Source: Streptomyces sp. Mut1 (GTDB lineage Bacteria > Actinomycetota > Actinomycetes > Streptomycetales > Streptomycetaceae). Taken from it: a stretch of DNA of 64,000 nt. The position numbers and the translations under genes were made by a program. Shown in pieces: positions 16,819 to 25,322 of the stretch. The notes beneath the pieces were generated by a model, which saw only the letters and a list, made by a program, of their open reading frames with translations, was not told where the DNA came from and did no database searches. Location of the stretch: the NCBI RefSeq assembly GCF_030719295.1, contig NZ_CP120997.1:1-64000 (forward strand), written 5' to 3'. Position 1 is the first letter of the stretch. Every line of letters begins with the position of its first letter.

Positions 16819-16961
16819 CCTAGCGGTCCACCGCGTCCATGAACGGCGGTTTTCCACGCCTGAACTCGCAAGTTTCCCACCGCCGGAGTCAGACCATGCG
16901 TCGGTAGATCGAGGTCTCTTGGCACATGGGTGTCTCTGCCTTCGCGTACGGGTGGAGTGTC

Positions 16962-17310
16962 TCAGAGCTGCGGGTCGAGGCCGAACTGGTTCATCAGGTC
17001 GGTGAAGAGGTCGTGGGTGGCCTCATCCAGTGCCGTGTCGCTGGATGTCGGGGGCAGGACCGCGGTGACGGGCTGGATGCGGTGCGGGCGGCGGGCATAG
17101 GCGGGGATGCTCATGAAAGCCCCGCCATACTCGGAGACGACCGCTGTCAGGGGGGCGGATCCTGTGCTGGAGGCGATGGCCGCGGTTAGGTGCAGGGCGC
17201 TGTCCGTCCTGGCTCTGCGGGCCAGTTCCAGGCAGAGAGCAGTGAAGTCCTCGCAGCAGGCCCTGGTGAAGTCCCGGTGCATGAGGAGGCTGCCCTCGGC
17301 TGGAGGAGCT
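16962..17310 (-). pseudogene. 3' fragment of an unidentified gene
   Basis: The frame ending at 16962 encodes MHRDFTRACCEDFTALCLEL and then AIASSTGSAPLTAVVSEYGG up to LMNQFGLDPQL. Its composition looks like real protein for about 107 residues. Upstream of ATG 17282 there is no ribosome site, and the sequence turns into low-complexity frame. The 5' part seems to have been lost at a junction near 17300. I do not recognise the family. Confidence 0.4.
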
Positions 17311-17521
17311 CGCCCGGCACGCCGGCTACAGCTTCTCCGGTGTGCGCACCGCCTACGACTAGAAGGAGGTCCAAGGCGTCGCCGAGCAGATCGGCCGGGC
17401 ACCGAACCAGCGAAGCCGCCACAATGCTGCCGGGGGTACAACGGGATGAGGTTCATTCCATCTGTGCTGGGTTCGAACCTGGCGGTGGTGTCGGCCTGGC
17501 TCAGGGCGAACGCTATGGTCC

Positions 17522-18880
17522 TTGGCCGTGGACGCTACTGATCTTGACTACCGCGCCCGGACGAGGTCCGGCTGCATCCCGCCGGAGCTGGTCTCGCGGC
17601 TGCTCGAGCGAGGCCATGACGACGTGGTGGAGTTGCAGGCCGGACGCGGGGAGTGGTTCTGCGCGCTGGCGTGGGCTCGGGTGCTGAGTGGTCAGGGTCG
17701 AGAGGCCGACGCGTGGGAGGCGCTCGCCCCGTACGTGGCAACGGGCTGGTGGACGGCTGTTGTTGCCGCGGCCGAGTTGCTGGAGGGCTGGGGCCGCATC
17801 GACGAGGCGATCGACGTCACCCGGATCCGTATGGAAGCCGGGCACCCGATGGCCTTGGAGGCCTACGCGAGATTGCTTGCCCGGCACGGCCGCGCCGAGG
17901 AGGCGTTCAACCTGCTCGTGCCGCACGTCGACGACTGGGTGCTCGCCACCACCTTGGTCGACGTCGCCTCCGTTGCCGGCCGCGACGAGGAGGCGGTCGC
18001 GCTGCTCGCCGCCCGGATTCGGGCCGACCACTGCTGCGACGGCCCATGGTGCTGCCGCGGCCTTGATCCCGACACGGCGCTCGGCCTGCTCGCGACGATC
18101 CGCGAGCGCCAGGGCCACATCGTTGAGGCCATCGCTCTGCTCCGCCGCCGACAAATCACCTCGGTCAACGGCCGAGACCAACTCGCCGGCCTGTTGGCGC
18201 GGCACGGCCGGATCGAGGAACTGCGCGCCTACGCCGCGCTGGACGGACATGGGGAGGCCGTACAGCAGCTGGCGGAGCTGCTGGAGGAGGACAGCGACGT
18301 GAAGGGCGCGATCGCCGTATACGGGCAGGCCGACGGCCCAGCGGCCCGGGACCCGAACGCGGCCTACGAGCTCGCGCAGCTCCTGACCCGAAACGGACGG
18401 GGCGCAGACGCGATCGCCGTGATGCGCGCCCAGGCCGACGCCCACCCCAACGACGACTGGATTCTCCACGCCCTGTCCGAGCTGTGCCTGGGACAGGATC
18501 GTCCCGCCGACGGCCTGGCCCACCTCGACGCCCTCGACGCCCAGCGCGGGGGTGAGGGCGAGTGGGAGCTGTACTGGATGCGATTGCCGCTGATCGCCGC
18601 CTGCAGTGGGATCGACGAGGCGGTTAAACGGGCCCGGGCTCACCCCGAAGGCAACACCTGGTACGCGGCGGAACACATTGCACACCTCTTCGCCGGTGCC
18701 GGGCGCATTGAAGAAGCCGTCGCCGTTCTCCGACAGCACGACCGTAGGAACAGCCACGACCTCGCTGGCTACCTCGTCGACCTCGGCCGCGTTGAGGAGG
18801 CCCTGACCACTCTCCTCCACAAGACCCCGCCACCGGTCGTGCCAACGACACACCTGTGGTCCGAAGAGCCACCGTTCTGA
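17522..18880 (+). CDS. tetratricopeptide-repeat protein
   Basis: 452 aa (from TTG 17522, or GTG 17528, which gives 450 aa). Almost the whole length is built of paired helices of about 34 residues with the TPR look: 'GRIDEAIDVTRIRMEAGHP', 'GRAEEAFNLLVPHV', 'GRDEEAVALLAARI', 'GRIEEAVAVLRQHD'. TPR arrays bind other proteins; Streptomyces has many such cytosolic proteins of unknown partner. Two CC/CC pairs occur in DHCCDGPWCCRG. No signal peptide is seen. It stands alone among broken genes and insertion sequences. Confidence 0.75.
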   Translation: MAVDATDLDYRARTRSGCIPPELVSRLLERGHDDVVELQAGRGEWFCALAWARVLSGQGREADAWEALAPYVATGWWTAVVAAAELLEGWGRIDEAIDVTRIRMEAGHPMALEAYARLLARHGRAEEAFNLLVPHVDDWVLATTLVDVASVAGRDEEAVALLAARIRADHCCDGPWCCRGLDPDTALGLLATIRERQGHIVEAIALLRRRQITSVNGRDQLAGLLARHGRIEELRAYAALDGHGEAVQQLAELLEEDSDVKGAIAVYGQADGPAARDPNAAYELAQLLTRNGRGADAIAVMRAQADAHPNDDWILHALSELCLGQDRPADGLAHLDALDAQRGGEGEWELYWMRLPLIAACSGIDEAVKRARAHPEGNTWYAAEHIAHLFAGAGRIEEAVAVLRQHDRRNSHDLAGYLVDLGRVEEALTTLLHKTPPPVVPTTHLWSEEPPF

Positions 18881-19229
18881 AGCCCTGCCCAAGTACGGGC
18901 AACGATGGCCCGTCATTCGCCGACCGAGGAGGCGTCCATGCGGTTGACGGCAGCCAGCGGCTGGGCACTCAGTCATGTGGGGTGCTGCCTCGTGAGAGTC
19001 CGGCTGGGGCCCGTCCGTCTGAGGCGGCCAGCGGTGCGGCCCCGGCGTGCGAAGGGCTGCGGACGGGCTCCGCATCCCATGATGCCCTCGGTCGCGGCAT
19101 GGAGGCGTGGCATGGCCGGGGCCGGCCCGAGCACTCGTAGAGCGGCGTCCTCGGATCTCCGGACGGGGGCCACTGCGGCGGGGGCTTGGGTGCAGGAAGT
19201 TCCTTGGACGACGGTGCGGTGTCATCGGG
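18881..19229. other. gap without a supported gene
   Basis: Open frames here have arginine/glycine-rich shadow composition and no ribosome sites. I see no repeat or RNA structure worth naming. Confidence 0.5.
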
Positions 19230-19541
19230 CTACGCCAGGGCGACGGGCTGAACTGTGTCGTCGGCCCAGTTGCCCTCGAAGAGGAGTGCGAGCAGATGGT
19301 CGTGCTCGACGGGCAGCCGGCCCGCACGCTTCTTCGTACGGGCCTTGGCCAGCCACAGGCCGATCTGCACCTTCTCGCCGTCCACGGTGATCGCTTCGCG
19401 GGCGGTGGCGGCGCGGCCTCCCCGGTGGACGAAGAGTTCGAGGAGCTGCACGGTCTGGGCGAAGGTGCGGCGCGTTCGGCGGGGTGGGGCGAGCGGGGTG
19501 AAGGGGCAGGGCGGGGACCCATGACTCGACCCTCCCGCCAT
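19230..19541 (-). pseudogene. C-terminal remnant of a helicase-associated (HA) domain protein
   Basis: 103 codons from ATG 19541. Residues from about 30 on read as the last HA domain of a Streptomyces helicase: TVQLLELFVHRGGRAATARE, then VQIGLWLAKARTKKRAGRLP and a final Trp-containing helix (EGNWADDT). The first 28 residues are proline-rich and look out of frame, and no helicase motor lies upstream. It is the same family as the fragment near 11.3-11.5 kb, but a different part of the protein. Confidence 0.55.
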
Positions 19542-19544
19542 GTC

Positions 19545-19835
19545 CTAGTTGCTGGGCGCCGGTGTCGGCATCCCCTCGGCCGGGACCCCCTCTTGGGTCA
19601 CCGCGAAGGATGGGTGGACCTCGCATTCCTCCGGCATCTCGTCGGCAGGAACCGCGCACCTAGAAGGATCGACTGCGGGCTCATTCCGCGAGACCTGTTC
19701 CTGCTTGACCTCCTCCTTCACGGACTCCGAACCGCGGGATGACGGAGCGTCACCCGAAGAGGCCGAGCAGGCCGCTGAACCCAACAGTGCGAGCAGAACG
19801 ATGACTGCAGAAGCGGCAGCGGCGCGGACACGCAT
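19545..19835 (-). CDS. small secreted lipoprotein
   Basis: 96 aa. ATG 19835 follows GGGGGA at a good distance; the open frame upstream is cysteine-rich and not credible. A basic start (MRVRAAAAS), a hydrophobic stretch (VIVLLALLG) and the lipobox SAAC predict a lipid-anchored extracellular protein. The mature part is acidic and short (SVKEEVKQEQVSRNEPAVDP), with two further cysteines that could form one disulfide. No family is recognised. Confidence 0.65.
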   Translation of the reverse strand: MRVRAAAASAVIVLLALLGSAACSASSGDAPSSRGSESVKEEVKQEQVSRNEPAVDPSRCAVPADEMPEECEVHPSFAVTQEGVPAEGMPTPAPSN

Positions 19836-19993
19836 GAAAAATCCCCCAAAGCAGACGTACTGGCATGGCGCTCGCCAGCCGATCAACCATGCCACCACAC
19901 ACCGCGTTGATGGCATGGAAAATGTGAAGTAATTGTGCACACAGATGGCGTGTGTACGGGAAAACGGGCAAGCACCATACTGAAGCTTCCCCT

Positions 19994-21035
19994 TGATCAT
20001 GGACACCTGGAGACCGCGACCTGAGGTTCCAGAGGAAGTAGCACCAGGTGGGAAGCAAGCACACGAACCGGTACACCGAGGAGTTCAAGCGGGACGCGAT
20101 TGAGAGAGCGACCGGTGACCATGTTGTACCGGTTGATCCATGCGGAGAACGGAGAAGGCGAACTACCCGATCGTGCTGTTGTGCCGGGTGCTGCACGCGG
20201 CCCGCTCCTCCTCCTACTACGCCTGGCGCGAGGGCGAGGCCGCCCGCCAGGCTCGCCGGGCGGCCGACGACGCGCTCGCCCACGAGATCACCGTGCTCCA
20301 CACCGCCTCCCGTCGCGCCTACGGCGTTCCGCGTATCCACGCCGAGCTGCGGCGTCTGGGGCACCGGGTGAACCGCAAGCGCATCGCCCGTGTCATGCGT
20401 GAGCGCGACATCCGTGGCGTCACCCGCCGCAAGCACCGCTCGCTGACCCGGCCGGACGTGAAGGCGAGGCCGGCCCCGGACCTGATCGGCCGCGACTTCC
20501 ACGCCGAGCGTCCCGGGATCGAGTTGGTCGGCGACATCGCACATCTCCCGACGGCCGAGGGCTGGCTCTGCCTCGTCTGCTGGCTGGACCTGGCCACCCG
20601 CGAGGTCGTCGGCTATGCGATGGCCGATCATCATCGCGCCGAGCTCGTCGTCGACGCCCTCGCCATGGCCTACGGCCGAGGCGGGCTGGAGCCCAAATGC
20701 GTGATCCACAGCGATCGCGGCAGCGAGTACACATCGGCACAATTCATAGATCGAATACGGGAGTTGGGGACGCGGCAGCAGAGCTGCGGACGCACCGGAT
20801 CATGTTTCGGCAACGCCGCGGCGGAGAGTTTCTGGGACCTGCTCAAGGCAGAGATCGGAACCCGGACCTGGCCCGACCGGGCCACCGCCCGCGCAGAGGT
20901 CTTCACCTTCATCGAGACCTTCTACAACCGCCGCCGCCTACGCAAGCACAAGCCCTTCGGCTACCTCACCCCGGCCGAGACCAGGCAGCGGCATCAACAC
21001 ACCCTCGCGGCATAACGAACAAGTGTCCAAGATCA
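19994..21035 (+). mobile_element. IS3-family insertion sequence with internal deletion in orfA
   Basis: The left end TGATCATGGACACCTG (from 19994) and the right end AAGTGTCCAAGATCA (21021-21035) are inverted repeats, 13 of 16 identical. orfA begins at 20048 (GSKHTNRYTEEFKRDAIERA) but joins other sequence after about 20 codons, so most of orfA is gone. The element is 1042 bp, shorter than the usual 1.2-1.4 kb. No clear target duplication is seen. Confidence 0.8.
20140..21015 (+). CDS. IS3-family transposase orfB (catalytic part)
   Basis: 291 aa from ATG 20140. The typical start KANYPIVLLCRVL and the HTH_21 region (YGVPRIHAELRRLGHRVNRKR) precede the integrase core with Asp in ELVGDIAHL, Asp in CVIHSDRGSEY and Glu in NAAAESFWDLLK. 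IS3 elements normally make OrfAB by frameshifting; with orfA deleted no active fusion can form. A slip relative to the native start (an ORF at 20100 begins MLYRLIHAE in another frame) means the ATG is probably fortuitous. Likely defective for transposition although the catalytic part is whole. Confidence 0.8.
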   Translation: MRRTEKANYPIVLLCRVLHAARSSSYYAWREGEAARQARRAADDALAHEITVLHTASRRAYGVPRIHAELRRLGHRVNRKRIARVMRERDIRGVTRRKHRSLTRPDVKARPAPDLIGRDFHAERPGIELVGDIAHLPTAEGWLCLVCWLDLATREVVGYAMADHHRAELVVDALAMAYGRGGLEPKCVIHSDRGSEYTSAQFIDRIRELGTRQQSCGRTGSCFGNAAAESFWDLLKAEIGTRTWPDRATARAEVFTFIETFYNRRRLRKHKPFGYLTPAETRQRHQHTLAA

Positions 21036-21119
21036 CGGGGAATCATCAATCGGCTCCCTGCCCCCGGCAGGCTGACAGCAAGAGCGAAGCTCCGTCCGGA
21101 CCGGGGAACGTGCTCTAGC

Positions 21120-21707
21120 GTGAGCGCTCCCGTCACCCGCTTGGCAGAGGAGCCCATCGTGCCCGAGGTCTGGATCGGCCCGCGCTGCTACGCGACGAAG
21201 TAGGCCCGACAGGAAGAGGACGACGACCTGCTGTTGCGGGACCTGCTGGACATGCACCCCAACGCGGCGGCGGAGGTCGGTCCGGGGGTGGACCCGTTCC
21301 GGATCATCCCCACCCCACGTGGTCACAGCAAAGGCCCGGAAGCGGTCCTGGTCGACGGCAGCAAAGTCGCCTTCTCGTACCAGAAGTGCCTGGACGCACC
21401 CACCCACCGGCGGCGCGTGCCGGCCGCGATGCGCACCGAGATCCAGCCGCAGGTCAACACCTGCTACGAGTCCCGCAAGGCGTCCCACACGCTCGTGTCC
21501 GACGAGAGCGGCCAGCCTCTGGCCCCCGACGAAACGCACGTCTCCTACTTCCGCGGCCCGCGCTTCCACGACATCGCGATGAAGTTCGTCCAATCCGCCG
21601 ACGGCTTCGATGCCGTCGACCTGACAGCAGAGACGGCGCGGAGGCTGGCCCTGTTCACCGGCCGGACCGCCGTCATCGGCATCATCATCGCCTCGGCCAA
21701 GCGCTGA
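21120..21707 (+). pseudogene. DUF3223 (DCL-like) protein broken by an amber codon
   Basis: From GTG 21120 the frame reads VWIGPRCYATK and then TAG at 21201, and continues in frame (RDLLDMHPNAAAEVGPGVDP, later VAFSYQKCLDAP) to TGA near 21707. DUF3223 proteins share an aromatic 'F.(T/S)K' start, a 'Hpe..eKiG.Gv' middle and a 'DFSY.KC' end, all visible here. About 25 residues expected between ATK and the DLLDMHP block also appear missing. A shorter protein from TTG 21234 is possible but would lack the first motif. Confidence 0.55.
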
Positions 21708-21753
21708 TCGACCTGTCTCCGGCCCAAGTCCGGACCGGAGACACGTTGAGGAA

Positions 21754-23074
21754 CAGGGTCTTTGAGAAGTGATCTTGTGTCCGGGTTCGTCATGCCAGGC
21801 CGAGGGCGGTGAGGGGGCCACAGGTGGTCGCGGGCGGTTCGGCGGAGGGCAGCGGCGATGTTGGTGTGGCCGTCTTGGCGGTGGACGCCGATGGCGAGGT
21901 TACGCAGGCCGGCAATGACGCGGGGTAGGTGCCGGGTGCGGATGTGCGAGGCGTCCTCGTGGACGGTCCGGTCACGGACGTGGTGGAGTTGGTTCTCGAT
22001 GCGCCGGTGGCCGCGGATCCAGGCCGTGAGTTCGCTGCCGTCGGCCGCGCCGGGCGGCAGACTCGTGACCAGGTGGATCCGCTCAATCGTCAGCTTGCCC
22101 GTGCCCAGATTGCGTCTCCAGCGCACGGCTTGGAGGGCCTGGCGGGCGTGCGGGTAGTAGTCGTGTGGGCGAAGGCGGCGGTCTTCAGGCGGCGGATCTC
22201 GCGCCAGGGAAGGCGGCGGATGCGCTCGTGCAGTCCGGGATGGTTCCGCTTGACGACGGCCAGGCAGTGAGCCCCGCGTTCGTGGAGGTAGGCGGCGTGG
22301 TCGTGCTGGGTGTGCAGGACATCGGCGGTGATGAGGGCATCGGTCGGGTCGATGCCGTCCAGGAGCGGGACGAAGGCCGGGATCTCGTTGTTTTTCCCGT
22401 CGATCTGTCGTTGGGCGAGGACCTCACCGCTGTGGGTCATCGCGGCGATCAAAGCGGTGGCCGTGCGCCTTGCGGTGCGGGAACCGCGGAGTGTCTTCCC
22501 GTCGGCAGCGATCGTCTTCCGTCCCGAGGATGGGGCCGGGGCCTTGCGTGCCTGGAGGAAGTCGCCGATGGCGCGTTCGAGGGCGTCGCCATCCGCGGCA
22601 ACGAGGACGAGGCGGACGGCGGTGGCGTGGGGCGGGCGGATCAGTCCGGTCGGCGGGTCGGGGCGGAACCCGAGCAGGGCAAGGACGCTCTGCGGAGCGT
22701 CGGCGATCCACTCGCCGATCGCCGTGATCGAGGCGGCGCCGGCCAGGACGGCGGCGGCCAGGGTCGCCCAGGGTTAGCGGATGCCGCGACGGGCCCGCGG
22801 GGCAGGGGCCGTGGCCAGATATCTCCGCAGGCCAGCGACTGTCTCCAACGGGGCGGGACGGAGTCCCCCAGTTGCCGGAGGCATGACGGCATGCGGAAAG
22901 ATGGGTGCGCAGGCATGGACTCGCTCGGTGCTCATACGGACTCGACACCCACATGATCACCAGCGGCCATGCCTGTTCCGCGTCCAGGGTCGCTGCCGGC
23001 TGAAGTCGACGAGCCGTCACCTCCCGCGCTCAACAGGTGAAACCAGCCCACCTTGGCACTCCTCAAAGACCCTG
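21754..23074 (-). mobile_element. ISAs1-like insertion sequence (H-repeat type), decayed
   Basis: The ends are CAGGGTCTTTGAGAAGTG (21754-21771) and, inverted, CAGGGTCTTTGAGGAGTG (23057-23074), 17 of 18 identical. It encloses a broken transposase. Length 1321 bp. No target duplication is evident. Confidence 0.8.
21790..22935 (-). pseudogene. ISAs1-family transposase with several lesions
   Basis: Recognisable blocks are IAADGKTLRGSRT, LITADVLHTQHDHAAYL, GAHCLAVVKRNHPGLHE, ELTAWIRGHRRIENQLHHVRD and NIAAALRRTARDHLWP, in the order of ISAs1 transposases (about 370-380 aa). The chain is broken by an in-frame TAA near 22785, a frameshift near 22150, and an extra C near 21815 that moves the native end (TALGLA-stop at 21790) out of frame. 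It cannot make a whole transposase. Confidence 0.8.
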
Positions 23075-23102
23075 CCCTCACCAGCGAACGGACCCCCCTT
23101 CC

Positions 23103-23759
23103 ATGACCAACGGCCTCACCTGGATAGGCGCCCACGCCCACACCGCCACGCCCGTCCCCGGAATGCGCGGCGGCATCTCCCTCACACTCGCCCGAGGCAT
23201 CGACGCTGACGAGCTCCTCATCAACCTCGGGGCCGACCTCGATCAGCTCGCCGCCCGCACCCCGCTGGCCGAACTGCGTAGCCAGCCCACCCCGCCCGGC
23301 CACGACCCCACCCGCTACGCCTACGCGATGTACGGCAGCGAGGGTGAGTGGACGTACGTGCTGGAGAACGACCACGCCGCGACCTGGGCAACCGGCTTCC
23401 GCCGCGTCCCCTCGATGAGGCCCGGCCCGGGTGAAGAGATCCTGTGCGCCAGCCGGAACCTGTACAGCCCGCCCGCCGCGATCCTGCACGTCGAAGGCGA
23501 CGAGGTGATACGGCGCGCAGAGTTCGGCACCACCACCGGCCACGAGTCGGCGCTGGACGCGGCGCTCACCGCCGCCGGTGCCGTCTTCCCCTCCATCCCC
23601 GACGCCACCGCCGACGAGGTGACCGCCTACTACGAACAGCACGGCACGCGCCTGCCCACCCTGGTGTTCACCGCGCTGGGCGCGTACACGGGGCTGAGCA
23701 TCGACCAGGATGCCGCTCAGGCCGGGAATCTCCCCGCCGTCCACCTCCTCACTCCTTGA
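23103..23759 (+). CDS. DUF6461-like hypothetical protein
   Basis: 218 aa from ATG 23103. The layout resembles the Streptomyces DUF6461 group: 'SLTLARGIDADELLINLGAD' near the start, then a beta-rich middle (WTYVLENDHAAT, ILHVEGDEVIRRAEFG) and a helical C-terminus. Function is unknown. It lies just inside the right flank of the decayed ISAs1 element, and its promoter region may be partly of IS origin. It is followed by a strong hairpin. Confidence 0.65.
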   Translation: MTNGLTWIGAHAHTATPVPGMRGGISLTLARGIDADELLINLGADLDQLAARTPLAELRSQPTPPGHDPTRYAYAMYGSEGEWTYVLENDHAATWATGFRRVPSMRPGPGEEILCASRNLYSPPAAILHVEGDEVIRRAEFGTTTGHESALDAALTAAGAVFPSIPDATADEVTAYYEQHGTRLPTLVFTALGAYTGLSIDQDAAQAGNLPAVHLLTP

Positions 23760-23785
23760 GCCGCACGCGCCCGCACAACGGCTTC

Positions 23786-23816
23786 GGCCCACACCCTGAC
23801 GGTCAGGGTGTGGGCC
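23786..23816. terminator. perfect 15-base inverted repeat, bidirectional terminator
   Basis: GGCCCACACCCTGAC / GTCAGGGTGTGGGCC with one central base: an almost complete palindrome 26 bases after the DUF6461 stop. It can stop transcription from both sides and sits next to the 3' end of a short minus-strand frame. Confidence 0.75.
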
Positions 23817-23838
23817 GATGCGTGTTGGCGCCGGGGTG

Positions 23839-23964
23839 TTACTGCGCGACGAATTCGCAGATCACGGGCTGACCGCCGCCGACACCGTAACGGCAGGTGC
23901 CGCCGTCATCCATGCGCGTATCCAGCCAGTACGCATCCTTGTCCTTGATGCGCATCTGCTTCAT
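23839..23964 (-). pseudogene. possible C-terminal fragment of a small protein
   Basis: A 41-codon frame from ATG 23964 reads MKQMRIKDKDAYWLDTRMDD, then TCRYGVGGGQPVICEFVAQ. It has balanced composition and ends directly at the bidirectional hairpin, as a true gene would. No upstream part is found in this frame and no ribosome site is clear, so it may be a remnant. It overlaps nothing else well supported. Confidence 0.3.
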
Positions 23965-23988
23965 GAAGTTCGCGAAGTGGAGGAGACC

Positions 23989-24210
23989 ATGAAGAGTGCG
24001 ATGGAGGAGGCCAAGGCCAACCCCATTCCGGACGACAAGTACGGGGCGTCACAAGCCTGGAAGGCCAAATCATCGAAGCTGTCCAGTGACAACACGGCCC
24101 TCGTGACAACCGTCAACAACCAGACCAGCACAGCCGTTGTCGTTCACCTGACGCACGCGAGCGGCGACTGTCGCGTCACCGGCACGGAACGCGCAACCCG
24201 CATCCCCTGA
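23989..24210 (+). CDS. possible small hypothetical protein
   Basis: 73 aa from ATG 23989, with GGAGGAG directly upstream. The sequence is unusually rich in Lys, Ser and Thr for this genome (KYGASQAWKAKSSKLSSDN, VTTVNNQTSTAVVVHLTH). No family is recognised. The strong ribosome site argues for a gene; the short length and decayed surroundings argue against. Confidence 0.35.
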   Translation: MKSAMEEAKANPIPDDKYGASQAWKAKSSKLSSDNTALVTTVNNQTSTAVVVHLTHASGDCRVTGTERATRIP

Positions 24211-24357
24211 AAACCGTAACGACCGCTCCCCCGATGCGACTGGCCCCAGCGGAAGCTGCGGAGGAACTCGATCGTCGTGGCGACGCCCTGCCTCAAGGTC
24301 CGGGCTCGTTGTACTGCCTGCGGTGGGGGCCAGACCGTATCCACCGGGGAAGATCCG

Positions 24358-24708
24358 TCAGCTCAGCAGCGCGAGCAGCCGCCCCAGCGCCTCCATCACG
24401 GGCCTGCCCACCTCTCCCACGGTCGCCGCGATCTGCGAGACGGACGCCAGGATCATGCCGCGCTCGCGCAGGGCGGACCGGTCGGGAGTGAGCGCGGGCA
24501 GCGCGTTCTCCACGGTTTGGGCCTGGCCCGGGGTGAGGTTCGGGCGCAGGTCGTCGAGGAGGCGGGTGAGGTCTGTGACCGCGGCTTGGAGTTCGATGTC
24601 CTGGGCGGTGTGGTCGTTGTGGACGACGGTGCCGTGGTTGATGCCGATGACGTTTTCGCCGCCGTTCACGTTGACGACGTCGCCGTAGTAGTTCGATGTG
24701 TCGCTCAT
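24358..24708 (-). CDS. small protein with N-terminal NGG-type motif, partner of the DUF6232 protein
   Basis: 116 aa from ATG 24708, overlapping the upstream stop (ATGA). Residues 5-28 form a Gly/Asn/Val motif, NYYGDVVNVNGGENVIGI, followed by HGTVVHND. Residues 38-116 are helical (ELQAAVTDLTRLLDDLRPNL; GRPVMEALGRLLALLS) with no catalytic motif. The N-terminal motif closely repeats the C-terminal end of the protein encoded just upstream. Short motifs of this kind at facing ends of neighbouring proteins are a known sign of bacterial amyloid signalling; here that is an inference. The helical part could be an effector or oligomerisation domain. Confidence 0.72.
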   Translation of the reverse strand: MSDTSNYYGDVVNVNGGENVIGINHGTVVHNDHTAQDIELQAAVTDLTRLLDDLRPNLTPGQAQTVENALPALTPDRSALRERGMILASVSQIAATVGEVGRPVMEALGRLLALLS

Positions 24709-25304
24709 AGTTTGATCCCTGTATTTCCCCTGCCGCCGTTCATGTTGACGACGGAACCGAAGTTGTTCGTCGTGTTGTACTGCTCGAGGACGGCGGAGAA
24801 TTCGTATTCCGGGTGGTCGATCGCGTACACGATCTGCCCGGCGATTGCCCGTAGTTCATCCATGGTCGGCAGGGTCAGGACCACCCTGGAACCGCTGTTC
24901 AGTTCGACGACCAGTACCGGCTTCCTCGACCAGAACAGGACAGCGCAGACAATGGCCAGGGTGAACAGGATCAGGACGCCCGGGGCGGAGCCGCCCCCGT
25001 CCGTGGAGTCGAGCCGGGCGGAGATCAAGAAAGCGAGGATCACCAACAGCAGGAAGTAGACGCCGGCCTTGCCCCAGGCGGGCTTCAGCCTGAACACTTC
25101 GACCCAGCTGACATTGCGCAACGGCACCGCCGCCGACCCCACCCAGAGGATCTGTCGCTGGACCCGGAGTTCCAGCGGTTTTCCCTTGCGGGGAGGCAGT
25201 GGCATCGGCGGGACCTGCGGAGGCGGCTGAGACGGGGGCCAGGGCGGAGGCTGTGACGGGGGCTCGGGAGGTGGTGGTACGCCGATGCCGCCTGTGTGAT
25301 CCAT
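24705..25304 (-). CDS. DUF6232-like membrane protein with C-terminal NGG-type motif
   Basis: 199 aa from ATG 25304. A proline-rich N-terminus (PPPPEPPSQPPPWPPSQ) is followed by a DUF6232-like domain (ILWVGSAAVPLRNVSWVEVF) that includes two adjacent membrane helices (GVYFLLLVILAFLI and VLILFTLAIVCAVLFW). A soluble beta-rich part follows (LVVELNSGSRVVLTLP, then MDELRAIAGQIVYAID). The last 23 residues carry NNFGSVVNMNGGRGNTGI, almost a copy of the start of the next protein. DUF6232 proteins resemble small PH-like sensors at the membrane. The pair is coupled by a 4-base overlap, so they are made together. Confidence 0.75.
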   Translation of the reverse strand: MDHTGGIGVPPPPEPPSQPPPWPPSQPPPQVPPMPLPPRKGKPLELRVQRQILWVGSAAVPLRNVSWVEVFRLKPAWGKAGVYFLLLVILAFLISARLDSTDGGGSAPGVLILFTLAIVCAVLFWSRKPVLVVELNSGSRVVLTLPTMDELRAIAGQIVYAIDHPEYEFSAVLEQYNTTNNFGSVVNMNGGRGNTGIKL

Positions 25305-25322
25305 GGTCCCCCCGTGCTGTCG

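Noticed and set aside
18905..19390. 161-aa plus-strand frame MARHSPTEEASMRL
   Set aside because: Arg/Ala-rich with no family or ribosome site, and it overlaps the better supported helicase remnant on the other strand.
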